A DNA stretch of 33,042 nucleotides from Neobacillus cucumis. GTDB lineage: Bacteria > Bacillota > Bacilli > Bacillales > Cytobacillaceae. The position numbers and the translations under genes are program-made. Positions 32,189 through 33,042 of the stretch are shown here, in pieces (positions within the stretch are counted from its first letter, which is position 1; every line of letters starts with the position of its first letter). Below the pieces are notes generated by a model. It was not told where the DNA came from and searched no databases. It saw only the letters and a program-made list of their open reading frames with translations. The stretch lies in NCBI RefSeq assembly GCF_002860255.1, contig NZ_PGVE01000027.1, forward strand, positions 1 through 33,042. Reading direction: 5' to 3'.

Positions 32189-32831
32189 GAAATCTCTACA
32201 GTTGAAGAAAAAAATAAATTTAATTACTGCTACAAATCAAAATTGTAAAATTTCGGAGCAGTATCGAACCATTCGTACTAATTTTTTATCATCTTTGAAT
32301 TGTATAAATTCCCGCACAATAATCATAACTTCTCCAGGACATGATGAAGGAAAGTCAACAACGGCTGTGAATTTTGCCATTTCGTTAGCCCAGCAAGGCA
32401 AAAAAGTTCTCTTAATTGACGCAGATTTAAGAAATCCAATTCTGCATTATTCGTTTAAGATGGAGAATTCTATTGGATTAAGTAATGTTCTTTCAGGTAA
32501 TTTATTGCTTGAAGATTCCATATATAGATCTGGAATTAGGGATTTAGATTTGTTAACAAGTGGTCCGATACCATTCAATCCAGCAGAACTTCTAGGTTCA
32601 GAAGTAATGGGAAAATTAATTGAAACAGTCAGTGGGCAATATGATGTGGTTTTATTTGATACACCCCCGGTGCTAGAAGTCTCAGATGCTAAGATCATTG
32701 CAAACCAATGTGATGGTGTCATTTTAGTGGTTCGATATGGGAAGACAAAAAATGAACAAGCAATTGAGGTGAAAAAATTTTTAGAATCCTCTAAAGCAAA
32801 TCTACTAGGAACTATTATTAACAATAAATAG
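32172..32831 (+). CDS. EpsB/CpsD-type BY-kinase lacking the tyrosine tail
   Basis: A 219-residue P-loop kinase of the bacterial tyrosine-kinase family: SEQYRTIRTNF near the start, Walker A SPGHDEGKSTT (about 55-65), Walker A' VLLIDADLRNP and Walker B VVLFDTPPVLEVSDA. Such kinases pair with the EpsA-like protein. The product stops at GTIINNK, where relatives continue with a tyrosine-rich autophosphorylation tail, so no tyrosine cluster is present. The start is TTG 32172, with AAGGGGAG 6 nt upstream; an in-frame ATG at 32142 has no ribosome site. Confidence 0.85.
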   Translation: MALLNRKSLQLKKKINLITATNQNCKISEQYRTIRTNFLSSLNCINSRTIIITSPGHDEGKSTTAVNFAISLAQQGKKVLLIDADLRNPILHYSFKMENSIGLSNVLSGNLLLEDSIYRSGIRDLDLLTSGPIPFNPAELLGSEVMGKLIETVSGQYDVVLFDTPPVLEVSDAKIIANQCDGVILVVRYGKTKNEQAIEVKKFLESSKANLLGTIINNK

Positions 32832-32866
32832 TATCAAATTATAAAAGAGCCAATTATTCAATGTTT

Positions 32867-32882
32867 GTTCTTTATAAAGAAT
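32867..32882. promoter_or_regulatory. Palindromic SinR-type operator 5, after the kinase gene
   Basis: GTTCTTT-AT-AAAGAAT, identical to operator 3. TATTAT follows (32882-32887), as at the eps promoter, but no good -35 is seen. Both places are followed by AAATTGAAC. It may be an internal regulated promoter or a roadblock. Confidence 0.7.
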
Positions 32883-32930
32883 ATTATTGGGTTTTAAATT
32901 GAACATCGGTGATGTCTTCTTACCATTATC

Positions 32931-33018
32931 AACGAAGGCACTCGGTCATGCTGTGGGATGAAATAGCCTTAGACGCCAGTCGTCGAGAGTGTGATGTGAG
33001 GTGGGGTTTAATGCCCCG
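32931..33018 (+). ncRNA. Candidate EAR (epsC) RNA element
   Basis: A GC-richer, structured stretch without a gene lies just after the epsB-like gene, where the EAR processive-antitermination RNA lies in B. subtilis (between epsB and epsC). Pairs: AAGGC (32935-32939) with GCCTT (32966-32970); CACTC (32939-32943) with GAGTG (32987-32991), overlapping the first at one base, so they are alternative or pseudoknotted; a GACG/CGTC hairpin (32972-32984); and GGGG/CCCC (33003-33017). The assignment rests on position and general look, not on a covariance search. Confidence 0.5.
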
Positions 33019-33042
33019 ATTATTGAAATTTTTCATTTTAAG

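Noticed and set aside
32447..32824. 125-codon frame antisense to the kinase gene
   Set aside because: The opposite strand carries complete Walker motifs; this frame has no recognisable domain or ribosome site.

Overview
The window looks like chromosome from a low-GC Gram-positive spore former of the Bacillaceae (Bacillus/Neobacillus-like). Support: a YkoS/YkoT pair, a YteA-type zinc-finger protein, a SinR-like repressor, a SAM-I (S-box) riboswitch in front of metI-metC-yitJ-metH, strong AGGAGG-type ribosome sites with many GTG/TTG starts, and compact U-tailed terminators. No rRNA, tRNA, CRISPR array, transposase or phage gene was seen.

Layout. 1-312 holds six 52-bp tandem repeats running off the left edge. 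447-3895 (+) holds a ykoS-like membrane protein, a ykoT-like glycosyltransferase and a LysE-type exporter. 3931-7182 holds an amino-acid permease, yteA and several small proteins, plus a dispersed palindromic intergenic repeat. 7372-9430 (+) is a cation group: a CDF exporter, a 39-residue mini-protein and a CorA-type transporter. 9593-12374 (+) holds a secreted subtilisin-like protease, then an HTH-TPR regulator of the RNPP (NprR/PlcR) type whose stop codon overlaps the start of a 48-residue exported pro-peptide gene: a probable peptide quorum-sensing cassette. 12488-14340 holds a divergent trans-sulfuration-type PLP enzyme and two small acidic or charged proteins. 14385-16932 (-) holds a DHA2 drug exporter, a VOC protein and a half-size thioredoxin-reductase-like flavoprotein behind a PerR/Fur-like palindrome. 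17100-19529 (+) is pxpB-pxpA-pxpC (5-oxoprolinase). 19784-21424 (-) is a MarR-MFS operon with a clear promoter and operator. 21536-21650 carries a noncoding 21-bp periodic array, followed by a small secreted cysteine-containing protein. 22299-30131 (-) is the methionine operon with its S-box.

30274 to the end is the start of a biofilm/exopolysaccharide locus: a SinR-like repressor, a second HTH regulator with a SinI-like tail, and genes like epsA/capA and epsB/cpsD. Five palindromic GTTCTTT-type operators are spread through it, one filling the spacer of a near-consensus promoter. A structured segment after the epsB-like gene fits the position expected of an EAR (epsC) RNA. The second HTH protein could couple the eps promoter to SinR-like repression in cis. 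The most rewarding targets are the regulator/pro-peptide pair at 10999-12374 and the SinR-box array at 30750-32882.
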